Counted from the stretch's first letter, positions 10,257 to 19,750 are shown. The stretch: DNA of 64,000 bases from Lactococcus petauri (GCF_002154895.1 NZ_MUIZ01000005.1:1-64000); one strand, 5' to 3'. Translations and numbers: made by a program. The notes: generated by a model not told the origin, from the letters alone.

Positions 10257-11175
10257 CAGGATATACCGCTTTTGCCATTTCTGTCATTGCTTTTATTACA
10301 TGTTGATTAGGAAGCGAGCTTCTTTCGTTATCAATAGAATAAACGGCTTTATTTTTTACTGCCTTCACTTCTTCCCAACCTTTCAATTTTAAAATGTCGT
10401 TAATAGGATCCGGAACATATTCAACATTTGTTAATATTACATCTGGATTAGCCATAATTGCTGCCTCTTCTGAAACTTTGATGGCTCCTGTTTCTTTGAC
10501 CATCACATTCTCAGCTCCAATTGTTTCAATCATTTCATTGATATAAGTGTCCTTTCCCATACTATAAATTTCTGGGGAAGCCGCGATTTCAAACAGAACC
10601 CTTTTCTTATGATTTATTTTTGCAGCTTGTTCTTTAAAAGCAGAGATATCCTTCTCCATCTGACCAGTAAGTTGTTCTCCTTTTTCTTTTTGGTTTAAAG
10701 CTGTCGCCACGAGACGAATATTGTTTTCAATTTCTTTAAAATTCTTTTCAGTAGGTAGGACGACAACACTCGTTCCTTTATCTTGTAGCTTCTTAATTTT
10801 ATCTTCCGATTGGAACAGGGTCAAATCACTCACAAATAAAAGTTCTGGCTTGAGCGCCATTATTTTTTCAAGATCCAAGTTCATAAGGTCTGTCTGCTGC
10901 ACATTTTCCAAACCCTTAACATACTTGGGGCTTTGCGTATCTACAGCAATGAGTTTATCTTTTTGCCCCAGATCGTTAATCACTTGTGTCACCGCAGGTG
11001 AGAGTGACACAACTCTCTGAATATTGTTGGGAATTTTTACTCTCTCACCTTGTGGTGTCGTAATTTCAACTTTAGATGAGTTTGCTTCCTGAGTCACGTG
11101 TTTATTTTTTGTACATGCTGATAGACTAACCACCATAAACAGCAAACCAATTATCGTTAGTGTTTTCTTTTTCAT
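10234..11175 (-). CDS. ABC transporter substrate-binding lipoprotein, BtuF/FepB type
   Basis: Extracellular binding lipoprotein of 313 residues. The signal peptide ends in the lipobox LSAC at about residues 18-21, where cysteine is acylated. The first lobe has RVVSLSPAVTQVINDLGQ, characteristic of the helical-backbone metal/cobalamin receptor fold. I start at MKKKTL after AGGGAGAAC rather than at an ATG 11 codons upstream. First gene of the importer operon, preceded by a leader of about 200 bases. Substrate not assignable; ferric siderophore, heme and vitamin B12 are all possible. Confidence 0.9.
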   Translation of the reverse strand: MKKKTLTIIGLLFMVVSLSACTKNKHVTQEANSSKVEITTPQGERVKIPNNIQRVVSLSPAVTQVINDLGQKDKLIAVDTQSPKYVKGLENVQQTDLMNLDLEKIMALKPELLFVSDLTLFQSEDKIKKLQDKGTSVVVLPTEKNFKEIENNIRLVATALNQKEKGEQLTGQMEKDISAFKEQAAKINHKKRVLFEIAASPEIYSMGKDTYINEMIETIGAENVMVKETGAIKVSEEAAIMANPDVILTNVEYVPDPINDILKLKGWEEVKAVKNKAVYSIDNERSSLPNQHVIKAMTEMAKAVYPDVFKNFK

Positions 11176-11400
11176 TTGTTCTCCCTCACTAAAAAAAGCT
11201 CTCATCATGTAAAGCCCTTATTTTTGAAACCAAGGCCCTTGCTAACAGTGTCACCCACAAATATGACTTAGTCTGGTCCCTCACAGCCATTTAAGTGCTG
11301 CTAAGAAGTTACCCTCTTTCCATACTTGCCGCTGTTCTTGTATTATTTTTATTTATCTCATCTTGAGACATAACATTCCTCTTATTTTACCATGTCCACA
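11176..11400 (-). promoter_or_regulatory. Long uncharacterised leader of the ABC importer
   Basis: A likely extended -10 TGGTAAAAT lies at about 11390 on the minus strand, some 200 bases before the start codon. I find neither the B12 box of cobalamin riboswitches nor any other riboswitch core I know. The leader contains a short ORF (11309-11371) with a plausible ribosome binding site. It is too long for a plain leader and may be structured. Confidence 0.35.
11309..11371 (-). CDS. Possible 20-residue leader peptide
   Basis: ATG-initiated ORF MSQDEINKNNTRTAASMERG preceded by AAGAGGAATGTT. It lies between the presumed promoter and the lipoprotein gene. The ribosome binding site is the main support; the peptide resembles nothing I know and may be chance. 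Confidence 0.25.
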   Translation of the reverse strand: MSQDEINKNNTRTAASMERG

Positions 11401-11519
11401 CTTAACTTCGGTAACTAAAACACTTGGCTTACTACAGAGGATATATAAGATAATGAGACAACTCTAAATATCAAACATCTTCCATTAAAAATTTTTTTAT
11501 TTTAACCATTACCTATATA

Positions 11520-11537
11520 ACGTGAAACCTTTCACGT
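11520..11537. promoter_or_regulatory. Perfect 18-bp palindrome, possible operator
   Basis: ACGTGAAA-CC-TTTCACGT lies between the importer and the divergent prs gene, some 25-30 bp upstream of the probable prs -10 (TTTGATAGAAT at about 11567-11577). It is not a pur box, Fur box or good cre site. The regulator is unknown. Confidence 0.4.
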
Positions 11538-11606
11538 AAATAGCGCTATGAAATCCCCCTCAAATTTGATAGAATAGACATATCATAATATTATAGGAGA
11601 AAAACT

Positions 11607-12572
11607 GTGACTTATTCTGACGCACAACTTAAACTTTTTTCACTGAACTCGAATCCTGAATTAGCTGAAAAAATTAGCAAAATTATGGATGTTCCTTTGG
11701 GGAAAGTAACTTCAAAACAATTTTCTGACGGAGAAATCATGATTAACATGGAAGAAAGTGTTCGTAATCATGATGTTTATATTATCCAGTCAACAAGTTG
11801 GCCAGTCAATGACAACATTTGGGAATTGTTGATTATGATTGATGCTTGCGTCCGTGCATCTGCACATTCAGTCAATATCGTTATGCCATACTTTGGTTAT
11901 GCGCGTCAAGACCGAACTGCTTCAAGCCGTGAACCAATCACAGCTAAGCTTGTAGCTGATATGCTCGTCAAAGCTGGAGCAGATCGTGTACTCACTTTAG
12001 ACATCCATGCAGTTCAAGTTCAAGGTTTCTTTGATATTCCTGTCGATAATCTCTTTACTGTACCGCTTTTTGCTGAGTACTACATGAATAAAGGGTTGTC
12101 TGGCGATGACGTTGTCGTTGTTGCACCTAAAAACTCAGGTATCAAACGCGCGCGTAGTCTTGCGGAATATTTAGAAGCTCCTATTGCCATCGTTGACTAT
12201 GAAGATGACGATGCAAAACGTGAAAATGGTTATATCATCGGTAATGTTGAAGGGAAAAAAGTTATTCTTATTGATGATATCCTCAACTCAGGTGTAACAT
12301 TCTCAAATGCTGCTTCTGTCGTGCGCGAAGCAGGTGCTGGAGATGTTTATGCCGTAGCAAGTCACGGTCTCTTCACTAAAACGGCAGCTGACTTACTTGA
12401 AAAGTCTGGAATTTGTGAAGTTCTCGTCACAGACTCGGTAGCTACTAAAAATCGTAAACCTAACAATGTAAAATACCTTAGTGTCGATAAACACATGGCA
12501 GATGCAATTCTTCGTATTCATGAAGGACGTCCTGTATCTCCGCTCTTCAAATTTGATAAAAATCAAGACTAA
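11607..12572 (+). CDS. prs: Ribose-phosphate pyrophosphokinase
   Basis: Makes PRPP from ribose 5-phosphate and ATP for nucleotide, histidine and NAD synthesis; 321 residues, normal length. The PRPP-binding loop [14 protein letters not shown] near residues 216-229 and the catalytic region [11 protein letters not shown] are intact. The start codon is GTG after TAGGAGAAAAACT. An extended -10 TGATAGAAT lies just upstream. Transcribed alone, ending in a clear terminator. Confidence 0.96.
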   Translation: MTYSDAQLKLFSLNSNPELAEKISKIMDVPLGKVTSKQFSDGEIMINMEESVRNHDVYIIQSTSWPVNDNIWELLIMIDACVRASAHSVNIVMPYFGYARQDRTASSREPITAKLVADMLVKAGADRVLTLDIHAVQVQGFFDIPVDNLFTVPLFAEYYMNKGLSGDDVVVVAPKNSGIKRARSLAEYLEAPIAIVDYEDDDAKRENGYIIGNVEGKKVILIDDILNSGVTFSNAASVVREAGAGDVYAVASHGLFTKTAADLLEKSGICEVLVTDSVATKNRKPNNVKYLSVDKHMADAILRIHEGRPVSPLFKFDKNQD

Positions 12573-12606
12573 AGTCTATTCTGAACAATATTTAAGTTCA
12601 TTCAGC

Positions 12607-12630
12607 ACCAGCTTTTAGCTGGTTTTTTTA
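12607..12630 (+). terminator. Terminator of prs
   Basis: ACCAGC-ttttA-GCTGGT followed by seven T. Confidence 0.85.
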
Positions 12631-12764
12631 TATGAAAAAAAGCCACGCTGGCAAAACGAGACTTCATATTCAGGAAATTTTTATCGATATTTTGATTTGC
12701 CATATCCAATATATCATATTTGCTTATCAATAACGTTACCTTTTGTTAACAGAGCTAGAAATGG

Positions 12765-13139
12765 TTAGCTATCTCTTTTTTTATCATTCTTTTCTTTATA
12801 ATTTTCTTCCTTTATTTTTTTGTCCTCAAGAGTAAATCCTTTTGATTTGAGATAGAGAAAGAGTTCTTGAAATAATGGATTGATTTGACAAATGAGTTGA
12901 AGCATTCGTGCAAAGAAAAAAAGTAAAGAACTATTGATAACAAATTCTATTTCATGGTTGTACATTTTTACATTTGAAAACTTGTAAAACTCGAAAACAC
13001 CCCAAAAGATTGCTATCGTTACAACATCAATCACTATTCTTTTCTTCAAAGGCGGATCCATTTTTTCGCCATCCTTGAGCCATGTTAATCCTAAAATAAT
13101 TACAATTAATGCCGAGATACCTAATAAGTTATATTCCAT
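12765..13139 (-). CDS. Hypothetical small membrane protein
   Basis: A 124-residue protein that I do not recognise. It has a hydrophobic N-terminus (about residues 5-20), a second segment VVTIAIFWGVFEFY, a third around NSSLLFFFARMLQLIC, and a highly charged C-terminal tail dense in K, E and D after residue 105. AGGAAGAGC lies before the ATG. It sits alone between prs and a candidate small RNA gene. Low GC and lack of a recognisable family suggest an accessory gene, but this is inference. Confidence 0.55.
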   Translation of the reverse strand: MEYNLLGISALIVIILGLTWLKDGEKMDPPLKKRIVIDVVTIAIFWGVFEFYKFSNVKMYNHEIEFVINSSLLFFFARMLQLICQINPLFQELFLYLKSKGFTLEDKKIKEENYKEKNDKKRDS

Positions 13140-13250
13140 TTGTCTGCTCTTCCTTTCCTATAAGACTGTTTACCAGCTTAAATTTATTATATCCTTCATT
13201 ATTAGATTGTTCCACTTCGTTTAAAAAATTATACTTTAGCCTTTGTCAGT

Positions 13251-13258
13251 GTTATAAT
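13251..13258 (+). promoter_or_regulatory. Extended -10 promoter of candidate small RNA
   Basis: TGTTATAAT with -10 at 13253-13258. The start would fall near 13265. The -35 (TATACT, 13230-13235) is weak, as is often the case with extended -10 promoters. Confidence 0.55.
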
Positions 13259-13264
13259 TGGTAT

Positions 13265-13331
13265 AGGCAGATCACAATAATATAATTAATACATCTTTCA
13301 AAGGTCACCTCTCTGCCTAGGTGGCTTTTTT
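13265..13331 (+). ncRNA. Candidate 67-nt small RNA
   Basis: The promoter at 13251-13258 and terminator at 13304-13331 bound a transcript of about 67 bases with no ORF. Its 5' end AGGCAG (13265-13270) is complementary to CTGCCT (13313-13318), which lies in the terminator loop, so a pseudoknot or alternative fold is possible. Size and terminator geometry recall the antitoxin RNA of par/Fst-type loci, but no Fst-like toxin peptide is encoded nearby on the opposite strand. Unrecognised family. Confidence 0.4.
13304..13331 (+). terminator. Terminator hairpin of the candidate small RNA
   Basis: GTCACC (13304-13309) pairs with GGTGGC (13320-13325), one G-T pair, followed by six T. It may act on both strands weakly. 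Confidence 0.65.
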
Positions 13332-13591
13332 CATAACCTGTACTTACTTTAGTCACTTCTTTCTCCTCTTATAACTTCATTTATCTAAAAAATTAGCGGA
13401 AGCGTTCGAATTTCAGAAAAAAAATATAAAACATGGTAATATAGAGATAATGGAAACTTACGATTATCATTAAGCTTTCGTATAGAGTACATAAATGAAA
13501 TACACACATTTATTAAAAGGTTAAGTTAATAGAACCTTACATGTCCTTGAAATAAGACTTTTAATAGAAACTCGAAAGAGAGGAAAGAACA
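13332..13591. other. Intergenic region before nifS
   Basis: AT-rich. On the minus strand AGGAG followed by GTG opens a 34-codon ORF running back through the small-RNA terminator; I doubt it is real. No recognised operator. The nifS promoter is not obvious. Confidence 0.3.
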
Positions 13592-14710
13592 ATTATATAT
13601 CTAGATAATGCCGCAACAACACCGATACTTCCTGAAGTTGTTGATGTCATGACGGAAGTTCTTGCTAACAATTTTGGCAATCCGTCCAGTACGCACACTT
13701 TTGGTCGCCAAGCGAGCCAACTCGTACGTCAGGCACGAGAAACAGTAGCTAAGGCACTTCAAGTTTCACCTGGAACAATTACTTTTACTTCCGGCGGAAG
13801 TGAATCCAACTCCACCGCTTTGGTCGGTTACGCTTTAGCCAACCGTCAAAATGGTAATCATATTATCACCACTGTCTTAGAGCATCCATCAGTACTTAAT
13901 GCCCTTGACTACTTGAAAACACGTCATGGCTTTGATATTACTTTTGTTCAACCCAAAACTGATGGCTCATTCCCCGCCCAATTGATTGAAAATGAATTGC
14001 GGGAAGAGACAATTCTTGTTTCAATGATGATGGCCAATAATGAAACTGGGCAACTACTTCCCATCAAAGAAGTGGGGCAACTTTTAGAAAATCATCAAGC
14101 TGTTTTTCATGTTGATTCAGTACAAACAATGGGTAAAATCCCCGTACATCCTGAGGAGCTAAAAATAGATTTTCTATCAGCTAGTGCTCACAAATTCCAT
14201 GGTCCAAAAGGTGTTGGCTTTCTTTATCATCGTTCCGGACTAAAATTTGACAGTATTATACACGGCGGCGAACAAGAAGAAAAACGACGTGCAGGTACAG
14301 AAAATCTTCATTCTCTTTTGGGTATGGCAAAAGCACTACAAATTGCAACAGATAACATGAGTGCTAATTATGCCCATGTTGAAAAACTGAAAGCTTCACT
14401 TCTAGACGATCTTGCAGATATTGAGTATTATACACACGAATTTGGTCCGAGTATGCCACATGTTGTAAATATCGGGTTCCCAGGGAAAAATCATGATTTA
14501 TTACTCGCAAAACTTGATCTTGCTGGTGTGGCAATTTCAACTGGTTCAGCCTGCACCGCTGGAACAGTTGATCCTTCTCATGTTCTCGAAGCTGTATATG
14601 GTAGTGAATCACCAAAACTTAAAGAAAATATTCGTGTTTCTTTTTCAGAACTCAATACTGAAGAAGAAATTCACAATTTTGTTCAAACACTAAAAGAAAG
14701 GGCACTATAA
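13592..14710 (+). CDS. Cysteine desulfurase (NifS/IscS family), ATT start codon
   Basis: PLP enzyme that mobilises sulfur from cysteine for tRNA thiolation or cluster assembly. The conserved N-terminus (I/M)IYLDNAATTP is fully encoded, but its first codon is ATT at 13592, 7 bases after AGGA; the first ATG in frame (13649) would delete this conserved strand. I therefore annotate the rare ATT start, giving 372 residues. PLP-lysine motif SASAHKFHGPKG and catalytic-loop cysteine STGSACTAG are present. The DUF1831 gene follows 3 bases later, a constant partner in Lactobacillales. Confidence 0.9.
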   Translation: MIYLDNAATTPILPEVVDVMTEVLANNFGNPSSTHTFGRQASQLVRQARETVAKALQVSPGTITFTSGGSESNSTALVGYALANRQNGNHIITTVLEHPSVLNALDYLKTRHGFDITFVQPKTDGSFPAQLIENELREETILVSMMMANNETGQLLPIKEVGQLLENHQAVFHVDSVQTMGKIPVHPEELKIDFLSASAHKFHGPKGVGFLYHRSGLKFDSIIHGGEQEEKRRAGTENLHSLLGMAKALQIATDNMSANYAHVEKLKASLLDDLADIEYYTHEFGPSMPHVVNIGFPGKNHDLLLAKLDLAGVAISTGSACTAGTVDPSHVLEAVYGSESPKLKENIRVSFSELNTEEEIHNFVQTLKERAL

Positions 14711-14713
14711 AAG

Positions 14714-15058
14714 ATGGCTTTTATTACTGAAAAAAAACTTGAGGGCTGCAAATACAGCTACACATTATCACCAAAAGTTAAGAAATTTACTCTCAAAGAC
14801 ACAACTTTTTCTCAAAATAATATTGGAAACTTTGAATTTAAACGTATACTTGAAGAAGTTCCAAATTCTGGTCAAGGTTTTCTCCTTAAAATTATTATTA
14901 ATCCTGATTTAACAGGTTTTAAACTATCAGTTACTGATAAATCTGGATTACGTAATGTGAATATCTTTAAAAATGCTAGCGAAATTATCCAAGAAAAATT
15001 TTATTTCCAAATGGATACTTTTGTTGATCGTGAAATCTTTATTAAAAATGAAGTCTAA
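14714..15058 (+). CDS. DUF1831 family protein
   Basis: A 114-residue protein starting MAFITEKKLEGCKYSYTLSP, matching DUF1831, which regularly sits next to a NifS-like desulfurase in Lactobacillales. It has no membrane segment. Start is 3 bases after the nifS stop, so the two are cotranscribed. The family function is not settled; the context suggests a role linked to sulfur transfer, which is inference. Confidence 0.8.
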   Translation: MAFITEKKLEGCKYSYTLSPKVKKFTLKDTTFSQNNIGNFEFKRILEEVPNSGQGFLLKIIINPDLTGFKLSVTDKSGLRNVNIFKNASEIIQEKFYFQMDTFVDREIFIKNEV

Positions 15059-15063
15059 AAAAA

Positions 15064-15085
15064 CTCCCAAATGGGAGCTTTTTTA
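15064..15085 (+). terminator. Terminator of nifS-DUF1831
   Basis: CTCCCA-aa-TGGGAG followed by a T-run. Confidence 0.85.
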
Positions 15086-15110
15086 TTTTCTAATCTCAAA
15101 CCCATTCATC

Positions 15111-15142
15111 AAAAAAACCTCACAAAATGTGAGGTTTTTTTA
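15111..15142. terminator. Terminator of tuf, bidirectional
   Basis: AACCTCAC pairs with GTGAGGTT and is flanked by A-run and T-run, so it works on both strands between converging genes. Confidence 0.85.
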
Positions 15143-15175
15143 GGAAGTGAGTTCACTTCAATAATTCTTAACGAA

Positions 15176-16363
15176 TTATGCTTTGATTTCAGCTACGATA
15201 CCTGAACCAACAGTACGTCCACCTTCACGGATAGAGAAAGTAGTTCCTTGTTCGATGGCAACTGGGTGGATAAGTTCAACATCGATGTGAACGTTATCAC
15301 CAGGCATTACCATTTCAGTACCTTCTGGAAGTTTAACTGAACCAGTAACGTCAGTTGTGTGGAAGTAGAATTGAGGACGGTAGTTGTCGAAGAATGGAGT
15401 GTGACGTCCGCCTTCTTCTTTGCTCAATACGTAAACTTCACCTTCGAATTTAGTATGTGGAGTGATTGAACCTGGTTTAGCGATAACTTGACCACGTTCG
15501 ATTTCGTCACGTTGAACACCACGGAGAAGTACACCAACGTTATCGCCGGCAAGACCTTCGTCAAGTGTTTTACGGAACATTTCGATACCAGTAACGACAG
15601 CTTTTTTAGTGTCTTCTTTGATACCAACGATTTCGATTTCGTCGTTGACTTTAACAGTACCACGTTCGATACGACCTGAAGCAACTGTACCACGACCAGT
15701 GATTGAGAATACGTCTTCGACTGGAAGCAACAATGGTTTGTCAGTGTCACGTTCTGGAGTTGGAATGTATTCGTCAACGATGTCCATAAGTTCTTCAACT
15801 TTAGCAACCCATTGAGGTTCACCGTTCAAAGCACCAAGAGCTGAACCAGCGATTACTGGAGTATCGTCACCTGGGAAGTCGTATTCTGACAAGAGGTCAC
15901 GTACTTCCATTTCAACAAGTTCCATAAGTTCTTCGTCATCAACGAGGTCAGCTTTGTTAAGGAATACGATAAGGTATTTAACACCAACTTGACGTGAAAG
16001 CAAGATGTGTTCACGTGTTTGTGGCATTGGTCCGTCAGTTGCAGCAACTACGAGGATCGCACCGTCCATTTGGGCAGCACCAGTGATCATGTTTTTAACG
16101 TAGTCCGCGTGACCTGGAGCGTCGATGTGGGCATAGTGACGTTTATCAGTTTCGTACTCGATGTGAGCAGTGTTGATAGTGATACCACGTTCGCGTTCTT
16201 CTGGCGCAGCATCGATAGATGCGAAATCAGTCGCTTTAGAGTAACCTTTGTCAGACAATACTTTAGAGATTGCAGCTGAGAGGGTAGTTTTACCATGGTC
16301 AACGTGTCCGATAGTACCAATATTTACGTGCGGTTTGCTACGGTCGTAAACTTCTTTAGCCAT
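15176..16363 (-). CDS. tuf: Translation elongation factor Tu
   Basis: GTPase delivering aminoacyl-tRNA to the ribosome; 395 residues. P-loop GHVDHGKT at residues 19-26, DAPGHADY (G3) and NKAD (G4) are present, followed by domains 2 and 3. Codon use is strongly biased to a few codons, as expected for a highly expressed gene. It has its own strong promoter and terminator and is not linked to fusA or rpsL here. Confidence 0.98.
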   Translation of the reverse strand: MAKEVYDRSKPHVNIGTIGHVDHGKTTLSAAISKVLSDKGYSKATDFASIDAAPEERERGITINTAHIEYETDKRHYAHIDAPGHADYVKNMITGAAQMDGAILVVAATDGPMPQTREHILLSRQVGVKYLIVFLNKADLVDDEELMELVEMEVRDLLSEYDFPGDDTPVIAGSALGALNGEPQWVAKVEELMDIVDEYIPTPERDTDKPLLLPVEDVFSITGRGTVASGRIERGTVKVNDEIEIVGIKEDTKKAVVTGIEMFRKTLDEGLAGDNVGVLLRGVQRDEIERGQVIAKPGSITPHTKFEGEVYVLSKEEGGRHTPFFDNYRPQFYFHTTDVTGSVKLPEGTEMVMPGDNVHIDVELIHPVAIEQGTTFSIREGGRTVGSGIVAEIKA

Positions 16364-16438
16364 TTTAAAATGTCTCCTTTGAGAAAAAATATATTTTTTA
16401 TAGGTAGCAGTGCTTTACACAAACTACCGTTCCATAAC

Positions 16439-16467
16439 ATTATACTGGATTTTCGCTTTAAATGCAA
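16439..16467 (-). promoter_or_regulatory. Promoter of tuf
   Basis: Minus strand -35 TTGCAT (16462-16467), 17-bp spacer, -10 TATAAT (16439-16444). Leader of about 70 bases with AAGGAGA before the ATG. Confidence 0.75.
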
Positions 16468-16544
16468 ACTTTATTGCTATTTATCTGGCTTTTTTTGACT
16501 TTTCGTAGTAAAATATATAAAAAATGATAAGGAGTAATATCGAT

Positions 16545-16727
16545 ATGGGATTAACTTTTAGAAAACGTGATGATTTCGATAAAATGATGGATGATTTAGG
16601 CGTCTCAACCGGTAATTTAGACACTGATAAAGCAACAGCGAAAACTGAGAAGCAAGAAGATCCATTTGCAAAATTCTTAGAACCAAAAGAGTCTTCAAAA
16701 TCTGAAACGGACAATTCTGGTAAATAG
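16545..16727 (+). CDS. Small hydrophilic protein, possibly SPJ_0845-like
   Basis: A 60-residue, highly charged protein starting MGLTFRKRDDFDKMMDDLG. ATAAGGAGTAATATCGAT precedes the ATG at 16545, which I prefer over an ATG seven codons upstream that lies within the ribosome binding site. It recalls a small streptococcal family (SPJ_0845) from memory only. No membrane segment or known motif. It is followed within 62 bases by the DUF4044 gene and may be cotranscribed. Confidence 0.6.
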   Translation: MGLTFRKRDDFDKMMDDLGVSTGNLDTDKATAKTEKQEDPFAKFLEPKESSKSETDNSGK

Positions 16728-16788
16728 TGTGACATTTTACTAATTTATTGCTAGAATAGAACTGAGAATAATAAATATTGAGGAAACT

Positions 16789-16905
16789 ATGGCTTACAAA
16801 AAGAAACAAAAATCTACTTTTCAAAAAGTGACGATGGTTGTTGTCGTTGCGATGCTGCTACTTATTGTCTTTAGCTCCCTAGCTATGGCTCTGTCTGCAT
16901 TTTAA
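16789..16905 (+). CDS. DUF4044 family small membrane protein
   Basis: A 38-residue protein. It has a basic N-terminus (AYKKKQKSTFQK) followed by one membrane segment (about residues 15-36). The layout matches DUF4044, tiny single-span proteins of Lactobacillales. GAGGAAACT precedes the ATG and a terminator follows directly after the stop codon. Function unknown. Confidence 0.75.
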   Translation: MAYKKKQKSTFQKVTMVVVVAMLLLIVFSSLAMALSAF

Positions 16906-16928
16906 AAACTGCTTGAAGCAGTTTTTTA
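16905..16928 (+). terminator. Terminator of the small-protein pair
   Basis: AAAACTGCTT-g-AAGCAGTTTTTT directly after the DUF4044 stop codon. Confidence 0.85.
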
Positions 16929-16935
16929 TATTATA

Positions 16936-16960
16936 AAAAGCTTGGATATCCAAGCTTTTT
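16936..16960. terminator. Terminator of ileS, bidirectional
   Basis: AAAAGCTTGGATATCCAAGCTTTT is a near-perfect palindrome just after the ileS stop codon. Confidence 0.8.
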
Positions 16961-16963
16961 ATT

Positions 16964-19750
16964 TTATTCAAACCCATCAGTTAATACTTGAGGAAATTCA
17001 TTTTTTACAATGGTAGCACAGCTTGAGCAAAGGGCATGTAAATGTTCATTTTCATCAGTCCCAACGGTCACATCTGTACGGCGGCAACGGTCACATACTT
17101 GACCTGCTGCTTGTTCCACAAGAATAGCTACATCATCAAATTTAACAGCTTCTTCTGGTGCTCCTTCATTTGATACAGAGAATTCTGAAACAATGAGAAG
17201 TTGAGCAACATTTTCATCAAGACTTACAAGAAGACTTGAAACCACTTCATTAGGATATACAGTAACTTTTGCTTCAAGTGATTTACCGATTAATTTTGCT
17301 TCACGTGCTTCTTCAAGCGCTTTAAGTACTTTATTTCGGAAATCAAGGAATGCTTCCCATTCACCGAGTAACTCTTCTGAGCCAGTGAAGTCTTTAACTT
17401 CAGGCATTTCAGCAAGATAAGCGAACTCTTCCGTTTCTGCTTCAAGGTATGACCAGATTTCTTCTGCTGTGTGCGGCAGAATCGGAACTAAAAGTTTTGT
17501 CAAATCTGCAAGCATTGTATACATCACGGTTTGCATTGAACGACGATCTGCAGCATTGGCTGCCTCGATGTATACCACATCCTTAGCAAAATCAAGATAG
17601 AAAGCAGACAAATCATTGGTCAAGAAGTTAATCACTTGCTTATAAACACTCATGAAATTGTATGAATCATAAGCTTCACGTACTGATTCTACTAGTGTAT
17701 TGAATTTGACAAGCATATATTTATCAACACTACGTAAGTTTTCATAAGAAACCTCATTTGTGTTTTTATCAAAATCGGTAGTATTTGCGATTAGGAAACG
17801 CATTGTGTTACGGATTTTACGATAAACTTCTGAAACTTGATTAAGGATCTCCATAGAAACACGAACATCGGCTTCAGTATCGACAGAAGCTACCCAGAGA
17901 CGAAGAATATCTGCCCCTAATTTTCCTGTCACATCTGAAGGTAAAATTGTATTACCAATAGATTTAGACATTTTACGTCCTTTTCCATCAAGAACAAAGC
18001 CTTGTGACAGAACTGCTTTGTATGGAGAAACACCGTTAACAGCAACTGAAGTTGTGATTGAAGAGTTAAACCAACCACGATATTGATCTGAACCTTCAAG
18101 ATAAAGATCGGCAGGATAAGATAGGTAATCACGTTCGTTCAGAACACCATTCCATGATGAACCTGAATCAAACCAGACATCCATGATGTCTTTTTCTTTT
18201 GTGAATTTACCGTTTGGAGAACCAGGATGAGTGAAGCCTTCTGGTAACAACTCTTTAGCTTCACGTTCAACCCAAACTTTTGAACCGTGTTCCGCAAAAA
18301 GCTGGGCAACATGTTCTGTTGTTTCCGGCGTAATGATTGCCTCTCCATTTTCCGCATAGAAGATTGGCAGTGGAACACCCCAAGCGCGTTGACGAGAAAT
18401 GACCCAATCTCCACGGTCACGAACCATATTATAGAGACGTGTTTTCCCCCAAGGGATAATCCAATCCACTTGTTCAATTTCACTTAGGATATTTTCACGG
18501 AAGTCATCAATCGATGCAAACCATTGTGGTGTTGCACGGAAAATAACGGGTTTCTTTGTACGCCAATCATGTGGGTAACTGTGCGTAAAGAAGTCAAGCT
18601 TCAGTAGAGCTCCTTTTTCTTCTAACCATTTACTTACAATTTTGTTTCCTTCATCGTAGAAGATACCTTCTAAACCAGGTGCTTCATCCGTATAGTAACC
18701 ACGGTTGTCCACAGGTGATAGAACTTCAAGTTTATATTTACGGCTAAAGAAGTAGTCATCTTCACCATGACCTGGTGCGCTATGAACGAGTCCAGTACCA
18801 GAATCAAGTGTGACATAATCCCCATTCATAATTAATGACTCACGATCATAAAATGGGTGATAAGCCGTCATCATATCCATTTCAGAACCTTTAAGTGTTT
18901 GAATTACCGTTGGGTTTTCCCACTCTAAAGTCTCTGCCACCTTGCTAAGCATTTCTGAAGCAACAACAAATTTACGATTTCCTACTTCTACAACTGAATA
19001 TTCGTAGTCTGGATGTACAAAAATCCCCATATTTGCTGGCAATGTCCAAGGTGTCGTTGTCCAGATAACAAATTCTGCATCTTCTGGTAACAAGCCCTTA
19101 ACATCTTTTGCTTTGAAAGCCACAAAGATTGATGCCGAACGGACATCTTGGTATTCAATTTCCGCTTCTGCCAATGAACTTTCTGATGAAGGAGACCAGT
19201 AAATTGGTTTTTGACCTTTGTAGATATAGCCTTTTTCCGCCATTTTACCGAAGACACGAATTTGTGCAGCCTCATATTCTGGGAGAAGTGTCATATATGG
19301 ACGTTCCCAATCTGCTAAAACTCCTAAAGACTTAAAGTCTGAACGTTGCATATCTACTTGCTTGAGCGCATATTTGCGACACTCCTCAAGATAGTCTAAC
19401 ATGTCCATTTCTTTACGGTTCATACCCGCTTTTGAAAGTTGTTGTTCGATAGGTAAACCGTGAGTATCCCATCCTGGTACATATGGTGCACGGAAACCAG
19501 ACATGGATTTATAGCGTACAATAATATCTTTCGAAATTTTATTTAGGGCATGTCCAACGTGGATATTTCCATTTGCATAGGGAGGTCCATCATGCAACAT
19601 AAACGATGGTTTACCTTCATTCAGTTCTTGACGTGCTTCATAAAGTTTAGCTTCTTCCCAGCCTTTTTGCCAGCCAGCTTCTTTATTTGGCAAGCCTGCT
19701 CGCATCGGGAAAGCCGTTTTCCCTAAATTCAATGTATCTTTAATTTTCAT
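16964..19750 (-). CDS. ileS: Isoleucyl-tRNA synthetase
   Basis: Class I synthetase of 928 residues. HIGH-type motif HVGH near residue 65, KMSKSIGN near residue 595, and the C-terminal zinc motif CDRC...CSSC complete the expected architecture, including the editing insertion. Expression is controlled by a T-box leader. Between the T-box terminator and the start codon lie 2.6 copies of a 68-bp repeat. Its neighbour upstream is divIVA, as in many Lactobacillales. Confidence 0.97.
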   Translation of the reverse strand: MKIKDTLNLGKTAFPMRAGLPNKEAGWQKGWEEAKLYEARQELNEGKPSFMLHDGPPYANGNIHVGHALNKISKDIIVRYKSMSGFRAPYVPGWDTHGLPIEQQLSKAGMNRKEMDMLDYLEECRKYALKQVDMQRSDFKSLGVLADWERPYMTLLPEYEAAQIRVFGKMAEKGYIYKGQKPIYWSPSSESSLAEAEIEYQDVRSASIFVAFKAKDVKGLLPEDAEFVIWTTTPWTLPANMGIFVHPDYEYSVVEVGNRKFVVASEMLSKVAETLEWENPTVIQTLKGSEMDMMTAYHPFYDRESLIMNGDYVTLDSGTGLVHSAPGHGEDDYFFSRKYKLEVLSPVDNRGYYTDEAPGLEGIFYDEGNKIVSKWLEEKGALLKLDFFTHSYPHDWRTKKPVIFRATPQWFASIDDFRENILSEIEQVDWIIPWGKTRLYNMVRDRGDWVISRQRAWGVPLPIFYAENGEAIITPETTEHVAQLFAEHGSKVWVEREAKELLPEGFTHPGSPNGKFTKEKDIMDVWFDSGSSWNGVLNERDYLSYPADLYLEGSDQYRGWFNSSITTSVAVNGVSPYKAVLSQGFVLDGKGRKMSKSIGNTILPSDVTGKLGADILRLWVASVDTEADVRVSMEILNQVSEVYRKIRNTMRFLIANTTDFDKNTNEVSYENLRSVDKYMLVKFNTLVESVREAYDSYNFMSVYKQVINFLTNDLSAFYLDFAKDVVYIEAANAADRRSMQTVMYTMLADLTKLLVPILPHTAEEIWSYLEAETEEFAYLAEMPEVKDFTGSEELLGEWEAFLDFRNKVLKALEEAREAKLIGKSLEAKVTVYPNEVVSSLLVSLDENVAQLLIVSEFSVSNEGAPEEAVKFDDVAILVEQAAGQVCDRCRRTDVTVGTDENEHLHALCSSCATIVKNEFPQVLTDGFE

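Noticed and set aside
11189-11290. 33-codon ORF MAVRDQTKSYLWV... in the importer leader
   Set aside because: No ribosome binding site and its end overlaps the ribosome binding region of the lipoprotein gene. Could be a decayed gene, but unsupported.
11176-11400. Cobalamin riboswitch upstream of the BtuF-like gene
   Set aside because: GAGGG and GGGACC words are present by chance, but the B12 box and conserved core are absent.
12631-12732. 33-codon ORF MKKSHAGKTRLH... after prs
   Set aside because: Begins in the T-run of the prs terminator, with no ribosome binding site or promoter.
13262-13440. Fst-like type I toxin opposite the candidate small RNA
   Set aside because: The only minus-strand ORF with a ribosome binding site (34 codons from GTG) does not show the hydrophobic core and charged tail of Fst toxins and runs through the terminator.
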